Positions 9,352-18,339 of a DNA stretch of 64,000 bases are shown here, in pieces. The stretch lies in contig JACCWM010000038.1 of NCBI GenBank assembly GCA_013697635.1, positions 57,782-121,781 on the forward strand. Direction: 5' to 3'. Position numbers and translations under genes: made by a program. This DNA is from Lujinxingiaceae bacterium. Its GTDB lineage: Bacteria > Myxococcota_A > Bradymonadia > Bradymonadales > Bradymonadaceae. The notes beneath the pieces were generated by a model. That model ran no database searches. It saw only the letters and a list, made by a program, of their open reading frames with translations, and was not told where the DNA came from. Position 1 is the stretch's first letter; every line of letters begins with the position of its first letter.

Positions 9352-10260
9352 CTAAAAGTCACAATAACGCAGTGCATAATCGCCTTGCGCTTGTTTGCAA
9401 CTGAGATCGGGCCCGAAGGATGAACAATCGGTGTCGCTTTTACAAGGCCGAACGCAGGCCGGACCAGCCGAGGTCGGGTGGCAACTCAGCCCATCCGCAC
9501 ATCCGTTGCCGGCCAACTCCATGCGGTCGAGGCGGCAAGCCGCCTTGTATTTGGTGCTTGTCGAAGCACCATTGAGCATGCAGCGAAACTCCGCCGAGCA
9601 GGTCTTGGCCGGAAAAGTGTGATCCGCAACACAGGCCTGTCCGTCGGGACAGGCGCGCGCATCGTAGGGATCACAGCGTGGCACGCAAAGGCCGATGCCC
9701 GCGATGTCCGCAAAAAAGTGCGTGCAGTAGGCGTCCTGGTTGCAGCCTTCGTTTGTGTCCATGAAACAATAGTTCGAGCACACCATGCCCCGCGGGTCTG
9801 GCCGTCCCCAGCTGACACACAAAAGTCCCTGGTCGCAGCGCTGCTCGGTGATCGATGAATCGCACGTTTCAAAGAGCGCGCGCGGGCCGGCGCTTGCGTT
9901 CAGTGTGCAACGCGGCACCGGCGGAGGCTCACCGTTGAGCAAGATCAGCTGGCAGTAGGCTGTCGGTCCACATTCGTCCTGGGTGACCAGATTGCAAGCA
10001 GGGTCAGGTTCACCGTAGTCAAGTGGGCAAAGATAGGGCCCGACATCTTGCTGGCCGATGGCATCGTCTTCGTCAATATCCCAACCGCTGTCTGCCTGAT
10101 TGAGGTCATCGGGACTGGGCGAGCAGCCCATGGCCATGCTTGTGCAAAACAGGCTTGTGCAATACAGGCATACGAGGGCCGCGCGCAGCATGGCGAGCAC
10201 TGCCTCCTTGGGTTGTTTCTCGATCATGGACCATCTCATCGAAGGTGACGAAAGCATCAT
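9352..10260 (-). CDS. Cys-rich lipoprotein, family member 3 of 3
   Basis: The first ATG (10260) overlaps the stop of the upstream kinase as ATGA; starts at 10239 or 10227 would give a shorter leader. A hydrophobic segment ends in TSMAMGC, an imperfect lipobox. After a short Asp-rich linker the Cys-rich domain contains CNLVTQDEC, EGCNQDAYC, GLCVPRCDPY, CSAEFRCMLN and CVRPCKSDTDC and ends LRYCDF. The overlap with the kinase gene implies that the kinase and this exported protein are made together. This parallels the arrangement at the left end of the window. Confidence 0.8.
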   Translation of the reverse strand: MMLSSPSMRWSMIEKQPKEAVLAMLRAALVCLYCTSLFCTSMAMGCSPSPDDLNQADSGWDIDEDDAIGQQDVGPYLCPLDYGEPDPACNLVTQDECGPTAYCQLILLNGEPPPVPRCTLNASAGPRALFETCDSSITEQRCDQGLLCVSWGRPDPRGMVCSNYCFMDTNEGCNQDAYCTHFFADIAGIGLCVPRCDPYDARACPDGQACVADHTFPAKTCSAEFRCMLNGASTSTKYKAACRLDRMELAGNGCADGLSCHPTSAGPACVRPCKSDTDCSSFGPDLSCKQAQGDYALRYCDF

Positions 10261-12002
10261 TGGGCACCATCAAGCGCGGGCAGGCGCATGGGATCGCCCG
10301 ATTCCGTCGTCGAACTTGCTTTGTTCGAGGACTTGCGAGGCGGAGGTCGGGTCGACTTCTTCTTGGCGGGCAAGGGTTTTTGCGAAACACCATCAATCGC
10401 TGGGACGTGCTCATGGTCTTCGACGTGCGCCTCGATCTCGACTTCGTCGTGCGAATCATAAATTTCGCCAAAATCGACCAGGACTCTCGGGCTGGGTCTT
10501 TGAAGCACGATGCTGCGCTCGATTCGGTCGTTGAGCTGCGCGGTGACGGCCACGGGAAAACGTACGCCGCTCAGGTTGACCGTCATCGGGCTCACCCCCA
10601 CCTCGACGCCGTCAAAGCTTATCCGCAGGCCGTGGGGGCGCGTGTCGACGATCAACATTTCGGGCTCACCATCGAGCAGCGCTTCGTCGCCTTCAGCGCT
10701 TTGAGCATGGGCCAGATCGGCGACAACGCTCGGATTGGCGTCGTTGTCATCGGGGTCAAAAAAACCAAAGAGGTTTGCGGCGACGAGCAAGAGTATCGCG
10801 GCAAATGCAGTGCCCGCGAGCGCCTCGCGCCGCCGACTCTTGCGCTTTGGCGCCGTCTGCACGTTTCTTCGCACGGCGGGAGCCGTGTCGCTGCCCAGGG
10901 CGACAATATCCGTCCTGAGTTGAATCGGCGCGCTCTCGCGCAGCGTCGATGTCGGGTCACCAAGGGCGGGTTTTTCTTGACGAGTCGCTCGCTGTGACGC
11001 ATCGGGCAGACCACCCAGCGAGGTCTCGAGGGTGGGGACGAGCTCGTCGATACGGGCGACGCGGCGCAGCGGAGAGTCGATATCGGGTGTCGTCTCGTCA
11101 TTGACGAATTCGAGGGCAGCCAGGGCTTCGTCAGCGCTGCGGGGGCGTTGGTCGATGTCTTTTTTGAGCATGCGCTCGATGATGCGGCGCAAGCCCGGAG
11201 CGATCAGCAGCTGCGGTGGCAACACAAAAGGCAAGGGGTCGAGCTGGCGGCCGATGATCGTCATGGTCGAGTTGTTGTCGTTGGCCTTCTTGCCCACGAT
11301 CATTTCGAAGGCCACCAGGCCCAGACTGTAGAGATCGCTTGCTGGAGTGAGCGTCTTGCCCAGAATCTGCTCGGGCGACATGTAGCGTGGCGTGCCCACC
11401 ATAGCGCCCTCGGCCGTCAGATCCTGTATGGGCCCCTGGGCGTCGGTGAGCAATTTGGCGATGCCGAAGTCGAGCAATTTGACCTGATCCGGGCGCCCGA
11501 CATGATCATAGATCATGATGTTGGCCGGCTTGATGTCGCGGTGTAGCACGCCCATGACGTGTGCCTCTTGAAGGCTCAAGAGGGTTTGTTTCAAAACCTT
11601 GATCACCCGATCGGCGGCGATCGGGCCGTCTCGGCGGATCAGCTGCGCGAGGCTGACACCATTGACGAACTCGAAGACCATGTAGAGCAGGCCTTTGTCC
11701 GTGCGGCCGTAGTCGTACATGGTGATGGTGTGCGGGTCGTGAAGTTTGGACACCATGCGCGCTTCCTGATGAAAGCGCTGCACCAGGGTCTCCGAGTACT
11801 CTGCGGTGCCGCTGTTTTGTGCCAGCCCCGGGGTCAAGACCTTGAGCGCAACATTGCGCTCAAGGTCGACCTGGACGGCATGATAGACCTGGGCGAAGCC
11901 TCCACTGCCAATGGGCGCGACGATCCGGTAGCGTCCCTCGAAAATCTCGCCGGGCTTTGGGAAAGATGGGTGGTGCTGTGAGGGCTTGGCGGGACGACTC
12001 AT
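10257..12002 (-). CDS. Membrane Ser/Thr protein kinase with extracytoplasmic PEGA domain
   Basis: Hanks-type kinase, residues about 20-290: glycine loop IGSGGFAQVY, VALKVL lysine, HRDIKPAN catalytic loop, LDFGIAKL and SPEQ. A spacer is followed by a membrane helix (about 398-415), a PEGA domain (about 450-510) and a Lys/Pro/Ser-rich tail. The ATG at 12002 is chosen because it precedes the conserved region closely; a GTG at 12056 would add 18 residues. No clear ribosome site is visible for either. The kinase faces the cytoplasm and its PEGA tail the envelope. It overlaps the lipoprotein gene downstream by 4 nt, so a functional link with that exported protein is inferred. Confidence 0.92.
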   Translation of the reverse strand: MSRPAKPSQHHPSFPKPGEIFEGRYRIVAPIGSGGFAQVYHAVQVDLERNVALKVLTPGLAQNSGTAEYSETLVQRFHQEARMVSKLHDPHTITMYDYGRTDKGLLYMVFEFVNGVSLAQLIRRDGPIAADRVIKVLKQTLLSLQEAHVMGVLHRDIKPANIMIYDHVGRPDQVKLLDFGIAKLLTDAQGPIQDLTAEGAMVGTPRYMSPEQILGKTLTPASDLYSLGLVAFEMIVGKKANDNNSTMTIIGRQLDPLPFVLPPQLLIAPGLRRIIERMLKKDIDQRPRSADEALAALEFVNDETTPDIDSPLRRVARIDELVPTLETSLGGLPDASQRATRQEKPALGDPTSTLRESAPIQLRTDIVALGSDTAPAVRRNVQTAPKRKSRRREALAGTAFAAILLLVAANLFGFFDPDDNDANPSVVADLAHAQSAEGDEALLDGEPEMLIVDTRPHGLRISFDGVEVGVSPMTVNLSGVRFPVAVTAQLNDRIERSIVLQRPSPRVLVDFGEIYDSHDEVEIEAHVEDHEHVPAIDGVSQKPLPAKKKSTRPPPRKSSNKASSTTESGDPMRLPALDGAQ

Positions 12003-12126
12003 CGTGTTTGCATCATGCGACGCTTCTGGGCTGGTGAAAGAGGATGCGACGCCCAAACCGTATCAAAGACTTCGCAGCGCAGCAAGCTAACTGGCGCCGA
12101 GCGCATTGCCGCATTGCCGAGCAGGC

Positions 12127-12660
12127 TCAGGGCACCATAACGACCTTGACGCAGTTCTCCTCTTTGTTTTGGAAAACGTGGTAGCCGTGGGGGGCTTCCT
12201 GTAAGGGAATTCGGTGGGTGATCATGAAGGTGGGCTCGATCTCCTGGCGTTCGATGTGGGCGAGCAGCGGTCGGATGTACTTTTGCACGTGAGTCTGGCC
12301 CATCTTGAAGGTCAATCCCTTGTTGAAGGCCGCACCCATGGGCACTTTGTCCAAGATGCCGGCGTAGACGCCGGGAATCGCCAGTGTTCCGCCCTTGCCG
12401 CAGGCCATGATCGCGTGGCGCAGGGCGTGGGGGCGGTCGGTCTCCAGGCGCAAGCTTTGTTTGGCCTTGTCGAACCAGTCGATCGCGCCCAGGCCATGGG
12501 CCTCCATGCCGACCGCGTCGATGCAGGCATCCGGGCCGCGGCCGCCGGTCATCTCCTTGAGCGCCTCGAGCACCGGATCGTCCTTGTAATTGAGCACCTC
12601 GGCGCCGCATTGGTGGCGGGCCATGGCCAGGCGCTCAGGCACGCTGTCGATGGCGATCAC
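12127..12660 (-). pseudogene. Zinc alcohol dehydrogenase remnant (C-terminal half only)
   Basis: The frame encodes the C-terminal half of a zinc-dependent medium-chain dehydrogenase of the formaldehyde/threonine-dehydrogenase-like type. It starts at [12 protein letters not shown], the second strand of the NAD fold, and runs through [13 protein letters not shown] to the end. The catalytic zinc site and the glycine-rich first part of the nucleotide fold, about 200 residues, are missing. The nearest start is a GTG at 12660 overlapping the stop of the upstream SRPBCC gene. In the upstream direction homology stops abruptly just before ERVIAID, where the SRPBCC frame also loses its normal tail. A fused deletion is the simplest explanation; any product would lack catalysis. 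Confidence 0.8.
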
Positions 12661-13388
12661 GCGCTCGTGGGTATCTCACCGGCCTCCAGGATGCACTTGA
12701 ACTGGCGCAGGTCTTCCTTGATGACTTGTCCGGGAATGACGCTGAAGAACTCGGCGATCTTCGCGCCGATTGCGCCCACCGGTGGGCGGTAGACGATGCG
12801 CGCGTGCACCTCGGTGCCTTTGCCTGCGGGAGCCTCGGTGAAAACGACGAAGCCCTCGTTGAAGATGTCCGAGCCCTCAACCGAGCGCCAGGCCAAGACC
12901 TCGTTCTCGCGCTCCTCGATGATTTCGGCCTCCCACTCCAGGGTCAGCCCTGCCGGCAGGCTCGCCACCCAGTGCGAGCGACGCGCATCGAGCTCGGTGA
13001 CCGCTTCGATGTGGTTCATGAACAAGGACAGGTTCTCCAGCCTTCGCCAAAAAGCATAGACCTCCTCGATGGGGCGATCGATCGTCACCGACTTTTCGAT
13101 CTCTACGAGGTGTTCGGCCTTGGTGTGCAGAGCCAGGCGTTTGAGCGCGCCGGCCTCGAGCATTCCCGCGGTCTTGGCACCGTTGTAGGCCAGCCCGGCA
13201 CCGACGCCCGCCAAGAAGAGCCCGCCAAGCGAGCGGCGCGATAGACCAAAGAGCACCAGAGCGCCGCCGCCAAGCAACTGGCCCCATTTCTGAACGTCCT
13301 CGAAGCCGCGCTCGTTATCGTCGTGCGTCGATCGCGCGAGCGTGCGCTCGGCTTGTTGGACTGCGGGGACGCTGTGGTGGTGTGCCAT
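12657..13388 (-). CDS. SRPBCC (cyclase/dehydrase-like) membrane protein, C-terminus clipped
   Basis: ATG 13388 is preceded by GGAGAGAAG. Residues about 35-70 form a hydrophobic hairpin ([28 protein letters not shown]), followed by a START/SRPBCC-like domain from [20 protein letters not shown] to about residue 235. This family usually ends GEIPT plus a short polar tail; here GEIPT is followed at once by SA and a stop, where alcohol-dehydrogenase sequence begins. The protein is probably still folded. In many bacteria this gene precedes a complete zinc alcohol dehydrogenase, which fits the deletion seen downstream. Ligand unknown. Confidence 0.8.
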   Translation of the reverse strand: MAHHHSVPAVQQAERTLARSTHDDNERGFEDVQKWGQLLGGGALVLFGLSRRSLGGLFLAGVGAGLAYNGAKTAGMLEAGALKRLALHTKAEHLVEIEKSVTIDRPIEEVYAFWRRLENLSLFMNHIEAVTELDARRSHWVASLPAGLTLEWEAEIIEERENEVLAWRSVEGSDIFNEGFVVFTEAPAGKGTEVHARIVYRPPVGAIGAKIAEFFSVIPGQVIKEDLRQFKCILEAGEIPTSA

Positions 13389-13704
13389 GATTCTTCTCTC
13401 CGCTGGTAAGTCAATCAATGCAAAAAAGGGGGGCTCCAAAATCGGGCGGCCAGGTGAAGATGCAAAGCTAGGGCGAAGGCCGTAATTTTCCAGCCTCAAA
13501 TTGCCAATTCACTGGCTTTGCTTTCAAGGGGTTGATTTTTATCGTCTTTTTCTTGCCCGCGTTCAGGGTCGGCCGCGTATATGCCTGGATTGGGCATGAT
13601 CGCGGGCAGGCGCTTGTTGCCTGGCAAGCGCCGATGCAGCTAAAACCTTTGGGCCAAGACGGCGAGCTGGCGCGACCGAGAGCAGCGAGAGACCTGAGTT
13701 GGGC
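13389..13704. other. Divergent intergenic region between SRPBCC gene and cysteine desulfurase
   Basis: About 316 bp with no open frame of note. It must carry promoters for both directions. It contains an 8-bp inverted repeat TGCCCGCG / CGCGGGCA (about 13553-13560 and 13601-13608) and a small hairpin CGCTTG / CAAGCG near 13611-13630. No recognisable operator or tRNA is seen. Confidence 0.5.
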
Positions 13705-14856
13705 ATGAGCATGAATTCACAACGACGCATTTACCTGGATTGGAACGCAACGGGCCTGCTTTTGCCCGAGGTGCGCGAGGCGCTCGTCGCAGCGCTCGAC
13801 GCGACGGTGGGCAATGCGTCGAGCATCCACCGCGAAGGGCAGGCGGCGCGCGCGACCGTCGAGCGTGCGCGGCGCGCCGTATCGCGAGCGATCAACGCGC
13901 CGATGCAGGCGGTCGTGCTGACCGGCGGAGCGACCGAGGGCAATAACCAGGTGCTGCGCGACCATGTACGAAAGACCGCTGGCGCACACGTGGTCTGTAC
14001 AGGCGTCGAGCATCCCTCGGTGCTTGAGGTGGTCGGCGCGCTTTGTGAAGAAGGCGTGCGGACCAGCATCTGGCCCGTTGATTTGCGCGGCGTGCTCGAT
14101 CTGGGTTGGCTTGACGAGCGCCTGGCAGCGGGTGTGACCCTCGTCAGCGTGATGTGGGCCAACAACGAGACAGGTAACATCCATCCGATCGCCGAGATCG
14201 CTCAGCGCGTCCACGAAGCCGGCGCGATCGTGCACGTCGACGCCACCCAGGCGCTCGGGCGCATCGCGGTCGATTTCACCGGCGCCGGCATCGATTATAT
14301 GACCCTGTCCTTTCACAAGATGGGCGGCCCCAAGGGTATCGGTGCGATCGTCGTGCGCGAGGGATTCAAGGTCGCCGCATTGCTCCAAGGCGGCCATCAG
14401 GAGCGCGGACGCCGGCCAGGAACCGAAAACGTCGCGGCGGCCGCCGGACTCGAGGCTGCTGCCAATCAGCTGGCCCTGAAGGCGGCTCACTGGAGCGATC
14501 AATTGGTCGTGCTTCGCACCTGCTTTCTCGAGGCGTTGCTTGGCCAACTCGACGGCGTCGAGCTTCGCGGCAGCCCCGAAGCCCAGCTCGCCAACACGCT
14601 CAATCTGGCCTTCCAGGGCATCGACGGCGAGGATTTACTCCTGGCCCTCGATCTCGAGGGGGTCGCGGCCTCGAGCGGTTCGGCCTGTACGGCCGGCTCA
14701 CTCGAGCCCAGCCACGTCATCCTGGCCATGGGCTATGCGCCTGCCGAGGCGCGACGCAGCGTGCGTTTTAGTTTCGGGCCCGCAACGCCTGCCGAGGAGC
14801 TCGTCGAAGCTGCCGGCCGCATTGCCCGGGTTGCCAGACGGCTTCGCCAGCTCTGA
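13705..14856 (+). CDS. iscS: Cysteine desulfurase (IscS/NifS class)
   Basis: PLP enzyme that takes sulfur from cysteine as a persulfide. Seen: N-terminal YLDWNATG, the PLP-contact region TGGATEGNN, HPSVLE, the Asp/Gln pair in VHVDATQALG, the Schiff-base lysine in SFHKMGGPKG, and the catalytic cysteine loop SSGSACTAG. Length about 384 is normal. ATG 13705 or 13711 are both possible; GAGAGA lies upstream. The next gene is mnmA, whose product uses IscS-derived sulfur for tRNA 2-thiouridine, so the pair probably works together. No iscU, iscA or regulator lies nearby, arguing for a tRNA-thiolation rather than a dedicated Fe-S operon role (inference). Confidence 0.92.
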   Translation: MSMNSQRRIYLDWNATGLLLPEVREALVAALDATVGNASSIHREGQAARATVERARRAVSRAINAPMQAVVLTGGATEGNNQVLRDHVRKTAGAHVVCTGVEHPSVLEVVGALCEEGVRTSIWPVDLRGVLDLGWLDERLAAGVTLVSVMWANNETGNIHPIAEIAQRVHEAGAIVHVDATQALGRIAVDFTGAGIDYMTLSFHKMGGPKGIGAIVVREGFKVAALLQGGHQERGRRPGTENVAAAAGLEAAANQLALKAAHWSDQLVVLRTCFLEALLGQLDGVELRGSPEAQLANTLNLAFQGIDGEDLLLALDLEGVAASSGSACTAGSLEPSHVILAMGYAPAEARRSVRFSFGPATPAEELVEAAGRIARVARRLRQL

Positions 14857-15047
14857 AGCGGCCCTGGCGTGCCACGCCTGGAACAGCGCAGGCAGCCAAT
14901 GTGTTTGAGTCAGCGTAGCCCCTGGATCGGTGCCAGGCACGTGTACAAAGCCGCTAAATTTTTACGAAATTGGCTTTGCAATCGTCGGCCGTTGGCGCTA
15001 GCAGTAGGGCGATTTTGTCCCGTTATGGTTCTTGCCGTGTAGGTCCG

Positions 15048-16217
15048 ATGTCTTCAGTCGAGCAAAGTGTGCAGTCAACTCAGTGCCAGCTGCCTCAAAA
15101 GAGCGTGGCCAGCGATCTCAATGACCTCAAGGAGGTCGTCAATGGGCGCGTTGTCGTCGCGATGAGCGGCGGTGTCGACAGCTCCGTGACGGCAGCGATC
15201 CTCGCTGGTGAGGGCTACGATGCGGTTGGGATCTCGATGCGTCTGTACTCGACGCCGCAGGAGTCCTTCACCAAGAGCTGCTGTTCGCCCGATGATCTCT
15301 TCGATGCGCGCGCCGTGGCCGATTCGCTCTCCATCCCTTTTTATGTGGCCAACTACGAAGAGGCGTTTCGCGAGCGCGTGATCAACTACTTCGTCGACGA
15401 GTACCGTCGCGGGCGCACGCCCAACCCCTGTGTTGCCTGTAACAACCATCTCAAGTTCGACATCTTGTTGGGCCGCTCGCTGGCGCTAGGCGCGCGCTAT
15501 CTGGCCACGGGCCACTTTGCGCGCATCGATCGCAGTGGCGAGCAGCCCGTGCTGCGTCGTGGCACCGATCGCAGCAAGGATCAGTCCTACTTTCTGTTCG
15601 GGCTGCCGCGCGAGGCGCTCTCGCGCATCCTCTTTCCCCTGGGTGAGTTGACCAAGGAGCAGGTGCGCGGCCACGCTCGCCGGTTGGGCATGGAGACGGC
15701 CGAGAAGCCCGAGAGTATGGAGATCTGCTTTGTTGGCGGTGGCGACTACAAGGATTTTGTCGCCAAGCTGCTCGAGCAGCAAGAGCGTACGCCCGGCCAG
15801 ATCGTGACCGAGCGTGGCGAGGTGCTTGGCGATCACGACGGCATCCACCAGTTTACGGTCGGTCAGCGTCGGGGCCTTGGAATTGGCCACCACGAGCCGC
15901 TCTATGTGCGCTCGATCAACGCGACCACCGGTGCCGTCGTCGTGGGCGGCAAGGATGCGCTGCACGCGCGTGGGCTGATCGCCGAGCGCTGCAACTGGCT
16001 CTCGTTTGAGCGTCCGTCCGGCCCCATGGAGTGCTCGGTCAAGATTCGCTACGCCGGCGAGCCGGTGCCTGCCTTGATCACCTTGGGCGAGGACGCGCAG
16101 ACGGTCTTTGTCGAATTCGAGTCGCCTCAGCGCGCCGTGACACCGGGTCAGGCTGCGGTTTTCTATCGCGACGACGAGGTGCTTGGCGGCGGTTGGATCG
16201 AGGAGGCGCGCTCATGA
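15048..16217 (+). CDS. mnmA: tRNA-specific 2-thiouridylase MnmA
   Basis: ATP-dependent thiolation of the wobble uridine of tRNA Glu/Gln/Lys. Visible: PP-loop VVVAMSGGVDSSVTAA, the first catalytic cysteine in NPCVACNNHLKF, RGTDRSKDQSYFLF, the second cysteine in SMEICFVGGGDY, and the HQFTVGQRRGLGI block of the C-terminal domain. ATG 15048 follows AGGT; it leaves about 35 non-conserved residues before the PP-loop, slightly longer than usual, so a start further in is possible. The gene lies after the cysteine desulfurase that would supply the persulfide and overlaps rnc by ATGA. Confidence 0.95.
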   Translation: MSSVEQSVQSTQCQLPQKSVASDLNDLKEVVNGRVVVAMSGGVDSSVTAAILAGEGYDAVGISMRLYSTPQESFTKSCCSPDDLFDARAVADSLSIPFYVANYEEAFRERVINYFVDEYRRGRTPNPCVACNNHLKFDILLGRSLALGARYLATGHFARIDRSGEQPVLRRGTDRSKDQSYFLFGLPREALSRILFPLGELTKEQVRGHARRLGMETAEKPESMEICFVGGGDYKDFVAKLLEQQERTPGQIVTERGEVLGDHDGIHQFTVGQRRGLGIGHHEPLYVRSINATTGAVVVGGKDALHARGLIAERCNWLSFERPSGPMECSVKIRYAGEPVPALITLGEDAQTVFVEFESPQRAVTPGQAAVFYRDDEVLGGGWIEEARS

Positions 16218-16987
16218 GCGTCGAGGGCCCCGTCGGGCGCAAGCCGGTGCGTCACGTGCATCGCGAAGATCTCGAGGTGCTCGAAGAGCGCCTCGGCTAT
16301 GTCTTTGTCGATCGAGGCCTGCTCGCCAGCGCGCTCACGCACCGCTCCTATGCCAACGAGGTCGAGGGCGCCGTTGAGAATAATCAGCGCCTGGAGTTTT
16401 TGGGCGATGCCGTGCTTGGCCTGGTAACGGCTGCCGCACTCTTTGGCCAGGACACGAACGCTGCCGAGGGCATACTCTCCGGGCGCCAGAGCCAGCTCGT
16501 TTGTGAGGCGGCGCTCGTCGATATCGCCCAGGAACTCGAACTCGGCTCCTTTATCCGTCTTGGAAAAGGTGAGACGATCACGGGCGGCCGAGAGAAGAAG
16601 AGCCTGCTCTCGGATGCCTACGAGGCCGTGCTCGCTGCGATCTATCTCGACGGCGGCATAGACGCCGTAAGCGAGGTGATCAGGCGCGTGCACGCCCAGG
16701 CGCTGCTCAGTGTCGGGCAAGACGATCCGAGCACCAGCGTGGCCGGTGACGCCAAGAGCCTGTTGCAAAAGCTGGTGCAAGGCGAGGCAACGGGACGACC
16801 GCACTACGTGATCGTCGAGGAGACCGGCCCAGCTCACGCGCGCCATTTTTTGGCCGAGGTGCGCCTCGGTGCCGTGGTGCTCGGACGTGGCCAGGGCCAT
16901 TCCAAGAAACAGGCCGAGCAGCAAGCAGCGGCCGCTGCATTGGCCGCCCGCGAGGGCAGTGAGCAACATCAAACCAGAGATAAGTGA
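16214..16987 (+). CDS. rnc: Ribonuclease III
   Basis: Double-strand-specific endoribonuclease processing rRNA precursors and structured mRNAs. The nuclease domain carries the signature NNQRLEFLGDAVLGL with the metal-binding Glu/Asp, and the second acidic pair in SDAYEAVLAAIYLDGG. The C-terminal part is a dsRNA-binding domain (DAKSLLQKLVQGE to HSKKQAEQQAAAAAL). Length about 257 is slightly over the usual 220-230 because of an N-terminal extension. The ATG overlaps the stop of mnmA, so expression is coupled. Confidence 0.95.
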   Translation: MSVEGPVGRKPVRHVHREDLEVLEERLGYVFVDRGLLASALTHRSYANEVEGAVENNQRLEFLGDAVLGLVTAAALFGQDTNAAEGILSGRQSQLVCEAALVDIAQELELGSFIRLGKGETITGGREKKSLLSDAYEAVLAAIYLDGGIDAVSEVIRRVHAQALLSVGQDDPSTSVAGDAKSLLQKLVQGEATGRPHYVIVEETGPAHARHFLAEVRLGAVVLGRGQGHSKKQAEQQAAAAALAAREGSEQHQTRDK

Positions 16988-17095
16988 GCATCCGGTAGCA
17001 TTATCGACGGCGCGCGCTACAATTGAGGTCATAGCGTTTGTGGTTGGTACGGCAGAGTGCAACAGCGCCTGTCGGGCATCTCCAGGAGAAACAGC

Positions 17096-17350
17096 ATGTT
17101 CGGTTTAGGAACAACGGAACTCATCATTATTCTCGCCATCGTGATCATGCTCTTTGGCGTAGGCAAGTTGCCGATCGTCGCCAAGCAGCTTGGAGCTGGC
17201 ATTCGTAACTTTCAGAAGTCCGTGCGCGGTGAGGACGACGACGAGCCCGCCGCCGCGGACAAGCGTATTGAGGACAAGCGCGCCGACGCCTTGGCGAGCG
17301 AGGCTTCGGTCACCGAGACCGAGAAGTCCGAGAACAAAGTAATTTTCTAG
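17096..17350 (+). CDS. tatA: Twin-arginine translocase subunit TatA/E
   Basis: 84-residue pore-forming subunit of the Tat export system. An N-terminal membrane helix (GTTELIIILAIVIMLFGVG) is followed by the FG-containing hinge, the amphipathic helix with KLPIVAKQLGAGIRNFQKS, and an acidic polar tail. ATG 17096 is preceded by AGGAG at about 9 nt. tatB and tatC are not in the window. A 110-nt spacer separates it from rnc, so it may have its own promoter. Confidence 0.93.
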   Translation: MFGLGTTELIIILAIVIMLFGVGKLPIVAKQLGAGIRNFQKSVRGEDDDEPAAADKRIEDKRADALASEASVTETEKSENKVIF

Positions 17351-17397
17351 AGATGTCCCCTCGCTGGCGTTGATCACCAGCGCGGGTAGAGAGCCCC

Positions 17398-18309
17398 ATG
17401 GCCTTTCAAAGCATGACCGGATACGGGTCGGCGCAAGCCCACAGCGGTGACTGGCAGATCCTTGTCGAGTGTCGCAGCGTCAACCACCGCTCACTCGAGG
17501 TGCGCGTGTTCATTGGCGGCGGTGAAGGCCGTTGGCTCGAGCCGCCCGCGATCGAGGCGATCAAGGCGAGCGTTCGTCGCGGTCGCGTCGATGTACGCAT
17601 CGATCTGAGCTCGAGCGTCGGCGCCGAGCTGGCCAGCGCCGCTTTGATCGACGCGACGCGTTTTGGTGCGGTCTGCCGCGAGTTGACCGACCTGGCCCAC
17701 AAAAACGGCCTGGCCGAGCCCTTGTCGATGGGCGATCTGCTCGTTTATCGCAGCTGCTTCGAGCATGCGCTCGAGCGAAAACAGGGCGCATGTGACTTTG
17801 ACGCCAGCTTCGTCGCCGCGCTCGAGGAGGCGGTGGCAAAGCTCGTGGAGAGCCGGCTGATCGAGGGCCGGGGCATCAACGCCGACTTGGTTGGCCACCT
17901 CGACGCTATCGACGAGGGCATCGCCACCATCGCCGATCGACGCTGCGACGAGGCCGAGCAGTTTCGTGGCCGCCTCGAGGAGCGCCTGCGCGAGGCCGCA
18001 GCCCGCTTCAGGCTCGAGGGCCTCGACGAGGCTCGCCTCGCCCAGGAGCTGGTCTTCTACGCCGACCGCAGTGACATCAGCGAGGAGTTGCAGCGCGCAA
18101 GCTCGCACGTCGAGAAGCTTCGCGGCCTGCTCAATCCCGCGAGCAGCGGTGAGCCGCGTGGCAAGAAGATCGATTTTTATCTCCAGGAGTTGAATCGCGA
18201 GGCCAACACCATAGGCTCAAAAAGCAACGCGACGAGGCTGACCGATAGCGTCATCGACATCAAGAGTGCCATCGAGAAGATGCGCGAGCAGACGGCAAAC
18301 GTCGAATAG
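17398..18309 (+). CDS. yicC: YicC-family endoribonuclease
   Basis: Full-length YicC/YloC-type protein of 303 residues. The N-terminus has the family hallmark QSMTGYGSAQ, then ECRSVNHRSLEVRV. The C-terminal DUF1732 part contains FYADRSDISEELQRASSHV, the G-KIDFYLQELNREANTIGSKS block and DSVIDIKSAIEKMREQ. YicC proteins are recently described endoribonucleases acting on small RNA and mRNA. The gene lies directly before gmk, an old and widespread arrangement. Confidence 0.93.
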   Translation: MAFQSMTGYGSAQAHSGDWQILVECRSVNHRSLEVRVFIGGGEGRWLEPPAIEAIKASVRRGRVDVRIDLSSSVGAELASAALIDATRFGAVCRELTDLAHKNGLAEPLSMGDLLVYRSCFEHALERKQGACDFDASFVAALEEAVAKLVESRLIEGRGINADLVGHLDAIDEGIATIADRRCDEAEQFRGRLEERLREAAARFRLEGLDEARLAQELVFYADRSDISEELQRASSHVEKLRGLLNPASSGEPRGKKIDFYLQELNREANTIGSKSNATRLTDSVIDIKSAIEKMREQTANVE

Positions 18310-18339
18310 AGCCCACGGACGAGCAGCAAAGGTCGATTG

